Shown here: piece after piece, positions 7,299-14,141 of the stretch
How the letters are laid out: each line of letters begins with the position of its first letter
Position numbering within the stretch: position 1 is the stretch's first letter
Source: an uncultured Clostridia bacterium
GTDB lineage: Bacteria > Bacillota > Clostridia > Christensenellales > Borkfalkiaceae
Assembly (NCBI GenBank): GCA_947627125.1
Contig: CANQUY010000034.1
Coordinates: 1-14,141 of the forward strand
Reading direction: 5' to 3'
Length of the DNA stretch: 14,141 bases
Translations under genes and position numbers: made by a program
The notes under the pieces: model-generated
Databases searched by the model: none
The model's input: the letters and a program-made list of their open reading frames with translations, nothing else
Told to the model about the DNA's origin: nothing

Positions 7299-8291
7299 TC
7301 ATTGATGTTTTTTCTTCTTTTTCTTGCCGAGGCCGAGCACCTCGGAAACCTTCTTGCCGACGCCGATGTTGAGCGCGAGGAAGATGACGATGAACACGGC
7401 GTTGGCAAGCGCCTGCCATTGGGGCGAGACCGTCACGCCGAAAAAGTTCAATTCATACCCGAACTGCCCCGCCACGTCGGCGACGAGCGTCTCCACGCCC
7501 TCGATGCCGAGCGAGGAAACATAGCTGCCGAGTTCCTTGATGGGCGTTTCCATAAAAGCGTACCTCAGCAGTGCGCACCCGTGCGTCCCGGGGATGAACA
7601 TGCAGACGTTCTCCACCCACTGCATCTTTGCGGGAAGCAGTCCGAACGGCATGTAGGCGCCGATGAGGAAGCCGATCGCCGTCGAGAAGATCGCCACGAT
7701 GCTCGCCATGGTGGCCTCTTTTTTGACGAAGGAAGCCACAAACACCGTCATGAGCGTTGCCGCGACCGTCGTATAGAGGAGCACGGCGATGATGGTCATC
7801 ACGTTGGCAAAGGTGAGCATAAACTCCCCCATGCAGACGAGATAGAGGGCGCAGACGATCAAAAAAATGAGGCAGATGATCATCGTGACGGTGAAGTTGA
7901 AGAGGAAATAACTGCCGATGAGGATATTTCTGTGAATGGGCGAAGAGGCGAAGTCGCGGTTGACGCCGTTCTCCTTGTCCTGCACAAAGACGTTGTTGGT
8001 CTGGAGCGAAACGGTGATGACGGAGATGGCCGTGATGCCCGAGAGCATCCACGAATCGATGACGGCCGCGATATAATTGTGAAGTTCCACCGTCAGCGTG
8101 AGCCCCGCGGGAAGGTTCCTCTCGACCATGTCGAGCTCCATCCCCCGCAAAAAGAAGATATACACGACAAAGATGATGACGGGCACGAGGAGCGTGTACA
8201 AGACGCGCACCTTGTTCTTGAAAAACACCAAGAGGTGCCGCCGCGTGAGTTGGAAGAAGATATCCGCAGTTCTTGTCTTTTGCTCAGCCAT
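7299..8291 (-). CDS. ABC-2 type exporter permease, pair 1
   Basis: 330 residues of the ABC-2 (DrrB-like) permease family, the membrane half of a drug or lipid exporter with the ATPase at 8284-9228. A cytoplasmic N-terminus is followed by about six hydrophobic segments. One starts near residue 30 (VLYTLLVPVIIFVVYIFFL), four lie in the middle, and one is near the end (ALANAVFIVIFLALNIGV). Conserved features include QDKENGVNRDFASSPI and the late GAYMPFGLLPAKMQ...FIPGTHG stretch. The C-terminus is an odd run of six lysines (KKKKKKHQ). The ATG at 8291 follows a GGGGGGAG tract and overlaps the ATPase stop by 8 nt, indicating translational coupling; a TTG at 8306 is a weaker alternative. The substrate cannot be told from sequence. 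It is a paralogue of the permease at 12258-13154. Confidence 0.9.
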   Translation of the reverse strand: MAEQKTRTADIFFQLTRRHLLVFFKNKVRVLYTLLVPVIIFVVYIFFLRGMELDMVERNLPAGLTLTVELHNYIAAVIDSWMLSGITAISVITVSLQTNNVFVQDKENGVNRDFASSPIHRNILIGSYFLFNFTVTMIICLIFLIVCALYLVCMGEFMLTFANVMTIIAVLLYTTVAATLMTVFVASFVKKEATMASIVAIFSTAIGFLIGAYMPFGLLPAKMQWVENVCMFIPGTHGCALLRYAFMETPIKELGSYVSSLGIEGVETLVADVAGQFGYELNFFGVTVSPQWQALANAVFIVIFLALNIGVGKKVSEVLGLGKKKKKKHQ

Positions 8292-9228
8292 TTTCTCCCC
8301 CCGCAAGCGTCATATTTTTGCCCGTCACATTGAGAAAGACGTCGTCCATGTCGCCCTTCAAATGCTCAAAATCGGTGATATAAGTGCCGAATTTTTGCAA
8401 AACTTCCTTGGCATCCTCCCCGCCGTGCGTGTCGATGCGGTAGCGCCCCCTCTCGGCGTCGTAGGAGTAGCTTCTCTTGGCCGCTTCAAGCGCCGCCTCA
8501 AAGGCCGCATCCTGCGCCCTGTGGCAGATGATCCTGTCGCTCGAATAGAGATTTTTGAGCTCATTGGGGGTGCCGTGGGCGATGATGTGCCCCTTGTCCA
8601 TGATGACGACATCCTGCGCCTTGTCGGCCTCTTCGAGATAATGGGTGGTGAGAAAGACCGTCATGCCCGTCTCGGAGCGGATGCTGTCGATGAGCGACCA
8701 CACGGCAAGCCTCGTCTTGGGGTCGAGGCCCGTCGTCGGTTCGTCGAGGATGAGCAGCCGCGGCCGATGCACCATGGCACGGGCGATGTCCACCCGCCGC
8801 ATCTGCCCGCCCGAGAGGTTCTTGATGGGCTTATTCAGAATGGGCGAAAGTTCCAAAAGGCGGATGATCTCGTCGAGATTCCGCCGCTTCTCCTCCTTGG
8901 AGAGGGAATAGAACGCCGTGCGGATCTCGAGATTTTCCTTGACCGTGAGCTCCTTGTCGAGCACGCTCGTCTGGAACACGATGCCGATGTCCTTCTTGAT
9001 GGCGCTCGCGGACTTGTCGAGGTCGAGCCCGCCCACGGTGATGATCCCCGCATCCTTGGGGAGAATGTTGCAGATGATGTTGATCGTCGTGCTCTTCCCC
9101 GCGCCGTTGATGCCGAGGAAGGCGAACAGCGATCCCCTTGTGACGGTAAAGGAGATGTCATCGACCGCCTTCAAATCGCCGTACGACTTGCTCAAATGTT
9201 CAATGGAGAGCGCGATATCTTCGTCCAT
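8284..9228 (-). CDS. ABC exporter ATPase, DrrA/CcmA-like, pair 1
   Basis: 314 residues. This is the nucleotide-binding subunit for the following permease. Walker A GINGAGKST (39-47), Q-loop Q86, signature LSGGQ (138-142), Walker B LLILDEP (158-164) and switch H196 are all intact, so it should hydrolyse ATP. The C-terminal about 85 residues form the DrrA-type accessory region ending TDFEHLKGDMDDVFLNVTG. The start has a strong AAGGAGG (9234-9240) 5 nt upstream. It lies 48 nt after the glycosyltransferase gene on the same strand and is probably cotranscribed with it and trmB. It shares its arrangement and C-terminal signature with the ATPase at 13151-14044. Confidence 0.95.
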   Translation of the reverse strand: MDEDIALSIEHLSKSYGDLKAVDDISFTVTRGSLFAFLGINGAGKSTTINIICNILPKDAGIITVGGLDLDKSASAIKKDIGIVFQTSVLDKELTVKENLEIRTAFYSLSKEEKRRNLDEIIRLLELSPILNKPIKNLSGGQMRRVDIARAMVHRPRLLILDEPTTGLDPKTRLAVWSLIDSIRSETGMTVFLTTHYLEEADKAQDVVIMDKGHIIAHGTPNELKNLYSSDRIICHRAQDAAFEAALEAAKRSYSYDAERGRYRIDTHGGEDAKEVLQKFGTYITDFEHLKGDMDDVFLNVTGKNMTLAGGENG

Positions 9229-9276
9229 TTTTGCCTCCTTTGATGCTTGTGATCTATCAAAATCGCGACATATGTA

Positions 9277-10587
9277 TCATTTTTTTGCATTGCGGTTGAC
9301 TTTGCCCCAACTCGGTTTGCTCATTGCGCCGATCGCGAGCGTGGCGGCATAGAGGAGCAAGAACAGGGGGAAGAGGAACACGGCCGACATGAGTTCCCGC
9401 CGCCGCTTTGCGCCGAGCTTTTTGTAGTCGGACAGCACCAAGAAAAGCGCTTGCAGGTATCCGAAGAAGAGGAACAGCCCCACGATGATTGCGCCGCCGA
9501 TGATGACAGTGTTCCAGAGAGAATGGTAGTAATAGGAGACGGGCTGCATCGTGAGCGTCATGCCTCCATAGGCCGCAAAGCTGAGGAAGGTGAAGTGATA
9601 GATGTAATATGCGGGCACCCACACGGCGAGCAAGATCGTCAAAAAGTTAAAGATATACGTCAAAAACATCTCGATATAGGAGAATCTTCCCGTTGTGAAG
9701 AACTTGCCGACCATGGTCATGAGGCGGGTCTTTAAGAGCTTCATCCCCCCACTGCCGATGCGCTTGTTGCGATTCAGCGTATCCTTGAAGGAAGAAGGCA
9801 TATCCTCGTAGACGACGGCATCCTCCACAAAGTGCCCCTTGTAGCCGTCGAGCATACGGTTGAAGTTGAATTCCGCATCGTCGGAGATGCTCTCGCAGTC
9901 GTACCCGCCGCACTCTTTGAGCATCCGAACGGACATCATGGCGCCGCTTCCGTTGACGTGGGCGGCGATGCCGAGGCGCTCCCGCACCCTGCTCCCGTAG
10001 CGGGAATCAAAGCTGTAAAAAAGCGTACAGGCCTTGGTGTAGAAGTTCTGCGTCGCGTTGATGGCGCCCTCGTAGGGGCGGGCAAAGTCCACGCCCGATT
10101 GATAGGCATCGTTCATGAGCGACGAGAATTCGGGATTGATGAGGTTGTCCGCATCGAGGTGGATGACGATGTCATAGGGATCCTCGGTGAGGTTCATGAT
10201 GTGCTCGATCCCGTGCTTCAAGGGATAGAGCGCCATGCGGTGGGCGGGGTCGGGGTCGTTGAGTTCTAAAACGATGGCCCCCGCTTCCCGCGCAAGGCGG
10301 GCGGTGTCATCGGTGCAGTTGTGGGCGACGACAAAGACGTCGAACTTCTCCCGCGGATATTTTTGCCCCTCGATGACGCCCTTCACCGTGTTGTAGATGA
10401 CGTCCCCCTCGTTGTGGGCGGGGATGAGGTAGGCGATCCTGCCCTTAACTTCGCTCTTGGGGAAGGTCTTTTTCTTCACAAAGGAAGCGCAGACGTAGAA
10501 GAGCTGCAACAGAACGGGGATCGCGATGACGATGAGAACGATGTAATTGATGATACTCAGTACACGGTACAAGATTTCATACCACAT
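9277..10587 (-). CDS. Membrane GT2-family glycosyltransferase
   Basis: 436 residues. An N-terminal membrane segment (about 11-33) precedes a GT-A catalytic domain. That domain has AYLIPAHNEGDVI (52-64), VVAHNCTDD (86-94), the metal-binding DAD at 145-147 (IHLDADNL), NGSGAMMS (212-219) and SDDAEF (235-240). Three further hydrophobic stretches follow (about 305-330, 363-395, 403-425). The topology resembles processive or cell-envelope GT2 enzymes such as BcsA/IcaA relatives. However, the usual Q/RxxRW site reads NRNKRIGSGG, so a processive polymer synthase is doubtful; transfer of one or a few sugars to a lipid or wall polymer is an alternative. GGAGG at 10594-10598 lies 6 nt before the ATG. 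It sits between trmB (79 nt upstream) and the ABC ATPase (48 nt downstream), so a link with that exporter is possible but unproven. Confidence 0.88.
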   Translation of the reverse strand: MWYEILYRVLSIINYIVLIVIAIPVLLQLFYVCASFVKKKTFPKSEVKGRIAYLIPAHNEGDVIYNTVKGVIEGQKYPREKFDVFVVAHNCTDDTARLAREAGAIVLELNDPDPAHRMALYPLKHGIEHIMNLTEDPYDIVIHLDADNLINPEFSSLMNDAYQSGVDFARPYEGAINATQNFYTKACTLFYSFDSRYGSRVRERLGIAAHVNGSGAMMSVRMLKECGGYDCESISDDAEFNFNRMLDGYKGHFVEDAVVYEDMPSSFKDTLNRNKRIGSGGMKLLKTRLMTMVGKFFTTGRFSYIEMFLTYIFNFLTILLAVWVPAYYIYHFTFLSFAAYGGMTLTMQPVSYYYHSLWNTVIIGGAIIVGLFLFFGYLQALFLVLSDYKKLGAKRRRELMSAVFLFPLFLLLYAATLAIGAMSKPSWGKVNRNAKK

Positions 10588-10659
10588 GCCGTACCTCCGC
10601 TTGGTTTTTTAGAATTTCTCTCTTTCGGCGGCAACATTCCAATAGAATATGCTCCGCCG

Positions 10660-10688
10660 CAATTTTTCATTTTGATTTTTGAATTATG
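10660..10688. repeat. AT-rich patch overlapping the 3' end of trmB
   Basis: A CAATTTTTCATTTTGATTTTTG tract resembling 3111-3147. On the minus strand it supplies the last codons and the stop codon of trmB, so the C-terminal IIQKSK may come from repeat DNA. Confidence 0.45.
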
Positions 10689-11368
10689 TCCGCCCCTTTC
10701 ACCGCCACGGCCCTGTAAATGGGAAGCCCGCGGGAGGCAAAATTCGCCTCGTATTCCGTGACAATGTTCTCCGCCGCATACGGGCTGTTGTGCAGATCGA
10801 GCGTGACCTCTCTCACCGTAAACCCCGCCTCCTCATATCTTGCGAGGGAGAACTCAAAGAATTCGCGGCTGTCCGTCTTTTGTTCGATACGGCCGCCGTT
10901 TTTGAGCAATAAGTCGTAAATTTTTAAAAATCGCATGGACGTGAGCCGCTGTTTTTCGCGGCTCTTTTCGGGCAGCGGCGTCGAGAAATTGAGGTAGATG
11001 ACGCCGACGCTGCGGGGCGGAATGTAGCACTCCAAGATCTCCGCGGGGACATTCAAAAATCGGATATTGCCGAGCCCCGCCGCCTTGGTGCGCTCCATGG
11101 CGGTAAGGATGACGTTGGTGCACAGCTCCACGGCGAGAAAGTTGGTATTCGGCTCCCGCCTTGCCTTTTCGAGGAGAAAGCCGCCGTTGCCGCAGCCGAT
11201 CTCGAGCTCCACGGGGTTGTCATTGCCGAAAACCGCGCGATAGTCGAGCAAAAACCGATAATTTTCGGCCGCCTCCTTGAGATTTTTGCAGGGCTTGCCG
11301 CGGGCGAGAAGGATGTCTTTGCACGCTTCCATCCTCGGCTCCAAATGTCTTTTTTTTCGCATGCGCAT
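10667..11368 (-). CDS. trmB: tRNA (guanine-N7-)-methyltransferase-like protein
   Basis: 233 residues, close to the usual TrmB length. TrmB methylates G46 in tRNA variable loops using S-adenosylmethionine. Visible are the SAM-binding VELEIGCGNGGFLLE (53-67), FLAVEL, then IYLNFSTPLPEKSREKQRLTS at about 123-143, GRIEQKTDSREFFEFS and the C-terminal TEYEANFASRGLPIYR. The third block normally reads NFSDPWPKKRH.KRRLT. Here the Asp is Thr and the Trp is Leu, and the Asp aligns with the catalytic D144 of E. coli TrmB, so activity may be altered or this may be a clade variant. The rest of the protein is intact and in frame. AGGAGA at 11376-11381, 7 nt before the ATG, fixes the start. Its C-terminus runs into an AT-rich repeat. 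The GT2 gene follows after 79 nt. Confidence 0.88.
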   Translation of the reverse strand: MRMRKKRHLEPRMEACKDILLARGKPCKNLKEAAENYRFLLDYRAVFGNDNPVELEIGCGNGGFLLEKARREPNTNFLAVELCTNVILTAMERTKAAGLGNIRFLNVPAEILECYIPPRSVGVIYLNFSTPLPEKSREKQRLTSMRFLKIYDLLLKNGGRIEQKTDSREFFEFSLARYEEAGFTVREVTLDLHNSPYAAENIVTEYEANFASRGLPIYRAVAVKGADIIQKSK

Positions 11369-11390
11369 AGAACAATCTCCTGTGAATTTC

Positions 11391-11495
11391 GCCCCTCGGC
11401 GTCCCTTTTAGGGGAGCTGTCACCGCAGGTGACTGAGGGGTTTAACCCTATCCCCCGCTGCGCGGGTACTTCCCCTACAAGGGGAAGCAAGGACG
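11391..11495. repeat. GC-rich hairpin cluster, module D, copy 2
   Basis: Four short hairpins in a row: CCCTTTTAGGG, GTCACC-GCAG-GTGAC, CCCGCTGCGCGGG and TTCCCCTACAAGGGGAA. The GGGGAGCTGTCAC...GTGACTGAGGGG part matches 2137-2174. It lies immediately upstream of the trmB ribosome binding site, so it would be in the trmB leader if transcription starts further upstream. Confidence 0.7.
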
Positions 11496-11500
11496 GCTCC

Positions 11501-11760
11501 CTCATCCCGAGCGTAGCAAAGCATCCCGTGAAACGCACGGAGGTCCGTTGGCGGCGTCATGCTGAGAACGAGAGCACAACGCAGTCTAAGAGAGCTATAC
11601 CGAAGCATCTCGCCGCATACTATACAGACTTTCGCCGCGAGATTCTTCGGGTTAGGTCACATTGACCTTGTTCTTACTCCGTTTCTCAGAATGACGCGGC
11701 GGCACCTGCTCCGTTGGTTTTATGGGATCCTTCCCCTTCGCTACGAGCTCAGGATGAGCG
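11501..11760. repeat. Nested-palindrome element, copy 5 (short form with both arms)
   Basis: The left arm (11501-11540) has CTCATCCCGAGCGTAGC, the core is at 11551-11702 in the orientation of copies 3 and 4, and the right arm (11703-11760) has GGGATCCTTCCCCTTCGC and CTCAGGATGAGCG. It lacks the 56-bp module. Copy 5 and module D fill the trmB-dut gap (11369-11770), where no gene is visible. Confidence 0.82.
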
Positions 11761-11773
11761 GCTGCGCCGCTCA
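11755..11773. other. Hairpin containing the dut stop codon
   Basis: TGAGCGG and CCGCTCA flank a 5-nt loop. On the minus strand the first TGA of the stem is the dut stop codon, so the repeat's outer end is fused to the gene end. No T run follows, so termination here is unproven. Confidence 0.5.
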
Positions 11774-12199
11774 CTTTCCCGTCGAGCCGAAGCCGCCCAC
11801 GCCGCGGACCGTTTCTGAAAGCTCCTCCGTTTCCGCAAATTCCGCCGTGTAGTAGGGCGCAATGACGAGCTGGGCAATGCGGTCCCCCGCGTTCACCGTG
11901 CGCGTCTTGCCGCCGTGATTGTGCATGGCGACGATGACTTCGCCGCGGTAGTCGCAGTCAATGACCCCCACCTTGTTGGCGGGCGCAAGATCCTGCTTGG
12001 ATGCAAGTCCGCTCCTCGCATAGATGAGCCCGACCGTTCCCAAGGGCAGTTCGATCGCAATGCCTGTATGCAGAAAGCGGGTTTCCCCCGCGGGGATCTC
12101 CGTTTCCTCGAGGGCGTAAAGGTCCGCCCCCGCCGCGAATTCGGACGTATAGGCGGGCAATTTTGCCGTTTCACTCAATTTTTTGACATTCACTTTCAT
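11771..12199 (-). CDS. dut: dUTP pyrophosphatase (trimeric dUTPase)
   Basis: 142 residues. It hydrolyses dUTP to dUMP and pyrophosphate, keeping uracil out of DNA and feeding thymidylate synthesis. All five trimeric dUTPase motifs are present: AAGADLYA, ARSGLASK, GVIDCDYRGEV with the catalytic Asp, GDRIAQLVIAPY and the C-terminal RGVGGFGSTGK that closes over the substrate. The start MKVNVKKLS (ATG 12199) is chosen because the in-frame TTG at 12220 overlaps the -10 box of the promoter and cannot be in the transcript. The 5' leader would be only about 14 nt, with a weak AGG as ribosome binding site. It lies 58 bp after the pair 2 permease but has its own promoter. Confidence 0.97.
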   Translation of the reverse strand: MKVNVKKLSETAKLPAYTSEFAAGADLYALEETEIPAGETRFLHTGIAIELPLGTVGLIYARSGLASKQDLAPANKVGVIDCDYRGEVIVAMHNHGGKTRTVNAGDRIAQLVIAPYYTAEFAETEELSETVRGVGGFGSTGK

Positions 12200-12219
12200 G
12201 GAAATCAAACCTGCATTCA

Positions 12220-12248
12220 ACTATACAATATATGGAAATTTTTGTCAA
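12220..12248 (-). promoter_or_regulatory. Promoter of dut
   Basis: TTGACA (12243-12248), 17-bp AT-rich spacer, TATAGT (12220-12225) on the minus strand. The expected start near 12213 gives a leader of about 14 nt to the ATG at 12199. The -35 lies 9 bp after the stop codon of the upstream permease gene. Confidence 0.82.
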
Positions 12249-12257
12249 GTAAAAAGT

Positions 12258-13154
12258 TTACTCTTTTCGTCCGCGTCTGAAATTCAGACAGAGGCAAATC
12301 GCGAGAAGGAGAAGCCCCGCCCCCGCGAGCACGAGATAGCAGACCCACACGGGCACGGCGGAGCCGAAAAATTCCAGCGTGCAATCGAAGCCCCGCTTCA
12401 TGCCCTCCATGACGGCGGGGGGAACGTTGTTTTCCGCCATGGCGTCGATCGCCCCGCCCATGAGATGGAGGTGCAGAAGCCCCGTGCCGTACGTCCCCGG
12501 CAGGAACATGAGGGCATTCTGCAGCCACGCCGTGAGGCTCGCAAGCGGCATATACGCGCCGCAGAGGAACCCGTAAGCGGCGGAAACGGTCGCCTCGACT
12601 GCCGCCACGCCCCCTTGCGAATTCAAAAAGAAGCAGACAATGGAGGAAAGGGCCGTTCCGTACAGAATGAGCAGAAGGGTATCCGCAACGGTCAGGAGAA
12701 AATCTGCGGCGGAGAGGTGCCAACCCGCGGCGGCCATGTAGATGAACCCCGCCCCGAGCGCAAGAAAGCACATGGCGGCCGTGACGAGATAGGTCGCAAT
12801 GAAGTAGGAGAGGGCGAGGACCCGCTCCGAAACGGGCGAAACGAGGAAGTCGTTCCTCGCCCCCGACGCGCGGTCCTGCACCATGACGGTATTTGCGATG
12901 AATGCGGTGGTCACCGCGCAGACGGCAATCAGCGAGGAAACGAGCCAGCCGCTCGCGATACTCTCCACAATGCCGTCCGAGAGCTCGAATCCCGCCGCAA
13001 CGGAACGGATGCTGTCGCGGTAGATATTCCCCAAAAAGGCGATAAAGAGAAAGAGCAGAATGAGCGGGGAGAGAAGCGAGGGCAAAAACACGCCCTTATC
13101 CTTGAAAAACACCCTGCAATTCCGCTTGATGAGGGAGAGAAGCTGCAATTTCAT
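12258..13154 (-). CDS. ABC-2 type exporter permease, pair 2
   Basis: 298 residues of the ABC-2 permease family. About six hydrophobic segments, starting with FLPSLLSPLILLFLFIAFLG (about 23-42) and ending with a segment rich in Leu, Ala and Cys before a basic tail (RRGRKE). Shared landmarks with the permease at 7299-8291 are VQDRASGARNDFLVSPV and GAYMPLASLTAWLQ...FLPGTYG. It is about 30 residues shorter, mainly in the region between FLPGTYG and the last membrane segment. Its ATG overlaps the ATPase stop in an ATGA (13151-13154), so the two are translationally coupled and form one exporter. Substrate unknown; drug, peptide or lipid export are all possible. Confidence 0.9.
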   Translation of the reverse strand: MKLQLLSLIKRNCRVFFKDKGVFLPSLLSPLILLFLFIAFLGNIYRDSIRSVAAGFELSDGIVESIASGWLVSSLIAVCAVTTAFIANTVMVQDRASGARNDFLVSPVSERVLALSYFIATYLVTAAMCFLALGAGFIYMAAAGWHLSAADFLLTVADTLLLILYGTALSSIVCFFLNSQGGVAAVEATVSAAYGFLCGAYMPLASLTAWLQNALMFLPGTYGTGLLHLHLMGGAIDAMAENNVPPAVMEGMKRGFDCTLEFFGSAVPVWVCYLVLAGAGLLLLAICLCLNFRRGRKE

Positions 13155-14044
13155 ACCGATCCCCCCTTTCGCCCCGTGACGGCGAGAAACACCTCATCCA
13201 TGCCCCCTTTGGTCACCTCAAAGTCCGAAAAGAGGTCGCTGTGTTCGGAAATGAGCCTTGCCGCCTCCGCCGTATTCTTGAGGCGGATACGGAATCCCCC
13301 GCCCACCCTTTCGTAGGGCACAGACAGATTTTGCAAAGCCTCCTCGCGGACATGGTATAGGGTAATTGCATCAAAGGCATAACGATTTTTTAAATTGAGG
13401 GGCGTATCGTCCGCCTTGATCTTTCCCCCGTCGATGATCACGACATGGTCGGCGTCTGCGGCCTCCTCCATGTAATGTGTGGTCAAAAAAACGGTGATAT
13501 GCTGTATTTTTCGAAGCATATGCACAGTTTCCCACACCTGCATACGGGACTTGGGGTCGAGGCCCGTGGTGGGCTCGTCCAAGATGAGAATGCGGGGAGA
13601 ATGCAGAAGGGCGCGGGCGATATCTGCCCTGCGTTTCTGCCCGCCCGAGAGTTTCCCGAACGGCCGCTTTATGATCCCGTCGAGGGAGAGAAGGGCGGAA
13701 AGTTCCTTCAGCCGCCGCTCGAACTTCTCCCCCGCAAGGCCGTAGAGGGCGGCACGGCAGGCGAGATTTTCACGCACCGAGAGGGACTTATCGAGCACGC
13801 TATCCTGAAAGACGACGCCGAGCGACCGCTTTGTCGCCGCGCCCACGGGCTGTCCCTCGATGAGAACGTTTCCCTCCGTCGGCAGATACTTGCCGCAGAG
13901 AACGGAGATCGTCGTGCTCTTGCCCGCGCCGTTCTCGCCGAGAAAGGCGAAAAATTCTCCCCTTTCCACCGAAAAGGAGATGTCGTCCACGGCCTTGACT
14001 TCGCCGAAATACTTCTTGAGATGTTGAATTTCAATACTTTTCAT
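13151..14044 (-). CDS. ABC exporter ATPase, DrrA/CcmA-like, pair 2
   Basis: 297 residues. Walker A GENGAGKST (36-44), Q80, signature LSGGQ (132-136), Walker B ILILDEP (152-158) and switch H190 are intact. The C-terminal region ends SDFEVTKGGMDEVFLAVTG, nearly the same signature as the ATPase at 8284-9228. It drives the overlapping permease gene. The start at ATG 14044 fits the family N-terminus (MKSIEIQHLKKYFGEVKAVD), but no Shine-Dalgarno and no clear promoter can be seen before it. Repeat DNA begins about 10-20 bp upstream, so the native leader may have been displaced. Confidence 0.94.
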   Translation of the reverse strand: MKSIEIQHLKKYFGEVKAVDDISFSVERGEFFAFLGENGAGKSTTISVLCGKYLPTEGNVLIEGQPVGAATKRSLGVVFQDSVLDKSLSVRENLACRAALYGLAGEKFERRLKELSALLSLDGIIKRPFGKLSGGQKRRADIARALLHSPRILILDEPTTGLDPKSRMQVWETVHMLRKIQHITVFLTTHYMEEAADADHVVIIDGGKIKADDTPLNLKNRYAFDAITLYHVREEALQNLSVPYERVGGGFRIRLKNTAEAARLISEHSDLFSDFEVTKGGMDEVFLAVTGRKGGSV

Positions 14045-14062
14045 AATGAATTAAAGGTCGCT

Positions 14063-14141
14063 CATGCTGAGCGAAGGCATGCGGCGTCATGCAGAGAACG
14101 GCAGTAAACGCAGTCTACGGAAAACGTACCGAAGCATCTCG
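14063..14141. repeat. Nested-palindrome element, copy 6 (cut by window edge)
   Basis: A partial arm with CTCATGCTGAGCGAAGG is followed by the first 55 bp of a core (GCGGCGTCATGCAGAGAAC ... CCGAAGCATCTCG) in the orientation of copies 3-5. It lies upstream of the pair 2 ATPase gene, at the right edge. Confidence 0.75.

Noticed and set aside
10626..10661. Imperfect palindrome between trmB and the GT2 gene (GGCGG...CCGCC) as a terminator
   Set aside because: The inner stem is poorly paired and no T run follows on the minus strand.

Overview
This window looks like a chromosomal segment of a moderately GC-rich Bacillota, probably an uncultured Clostridia-type lineage. The evidence is an RpoB N-terminus that aligns best with Bacillus-type RpoB, a YabO/RqcP S4 protein, strong AGGAGG-type ribosome binding sites, sigma-A-like TTGACA/TATAAT promoters, and dispersed GC-rich palindromic repeats between genes. 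The lineage is inferred; there is no 16S or other decisive marker. Nearly all the genes are housekeeping or common accessory types.

Left part: the first 599 codons of rpoB (minus strand) run off the left edge, stopping inside the rifampicin-resistance region. rpoB has its own promoter with perfect -35 and -10 hexamers and a leader of about 210 nt. It is not preceded by rplJ-rplL as in most bacteria. Two plus-strand promoter-like sequences lie in the same 150 bp, so the region looks like an overlapping divergent control region. To its right on the plus strand are rqcP, a fused ispDF, a membrane-anchored NERD-domain protein and radA. These four genes are co-oriented, but each gap is filled with repeat DNA.

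Right part: everything from 7.3 kb to the right edge is on the minus strand. Read 5' to 3', the order is ABC exporter pair 2 (ATPase then permease, overlapping by ATGA), dut with its own strong promoter, a repeat block, trmB, a membrane GT2 glycosyltransferase and ABC exporter pair 1 (ATPase then permease, overlapping). This run ends at a strong bidirectional stem-loop at 7254-7289, where the radA side also ends. The two exporter pairs are clear paralogues of each other.

The most unusual content is between the genes. A family of nested-palindrome elements (core about 150 bp, flanked by inverted arms) occurs as five complete cores and one cut by the window edge. Solo arm pairs, GC-rich hairpin clusters (module D) and AT-rich patches are also present. 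Two cores carry an identical 56-bp internal module that the others lack, and an 18-bp unit next to the left arm occurs 3, 2 or 1 times. The elements sit within a few bases of stop codons and in places supply start-proximal or stop-proximal sequence to genes. I see no transposase, CRISPR array, tRNA or rRNA. No convincing new defence or biosynthetic system is visible; the repeat family and the rpoB control region are the best leads.
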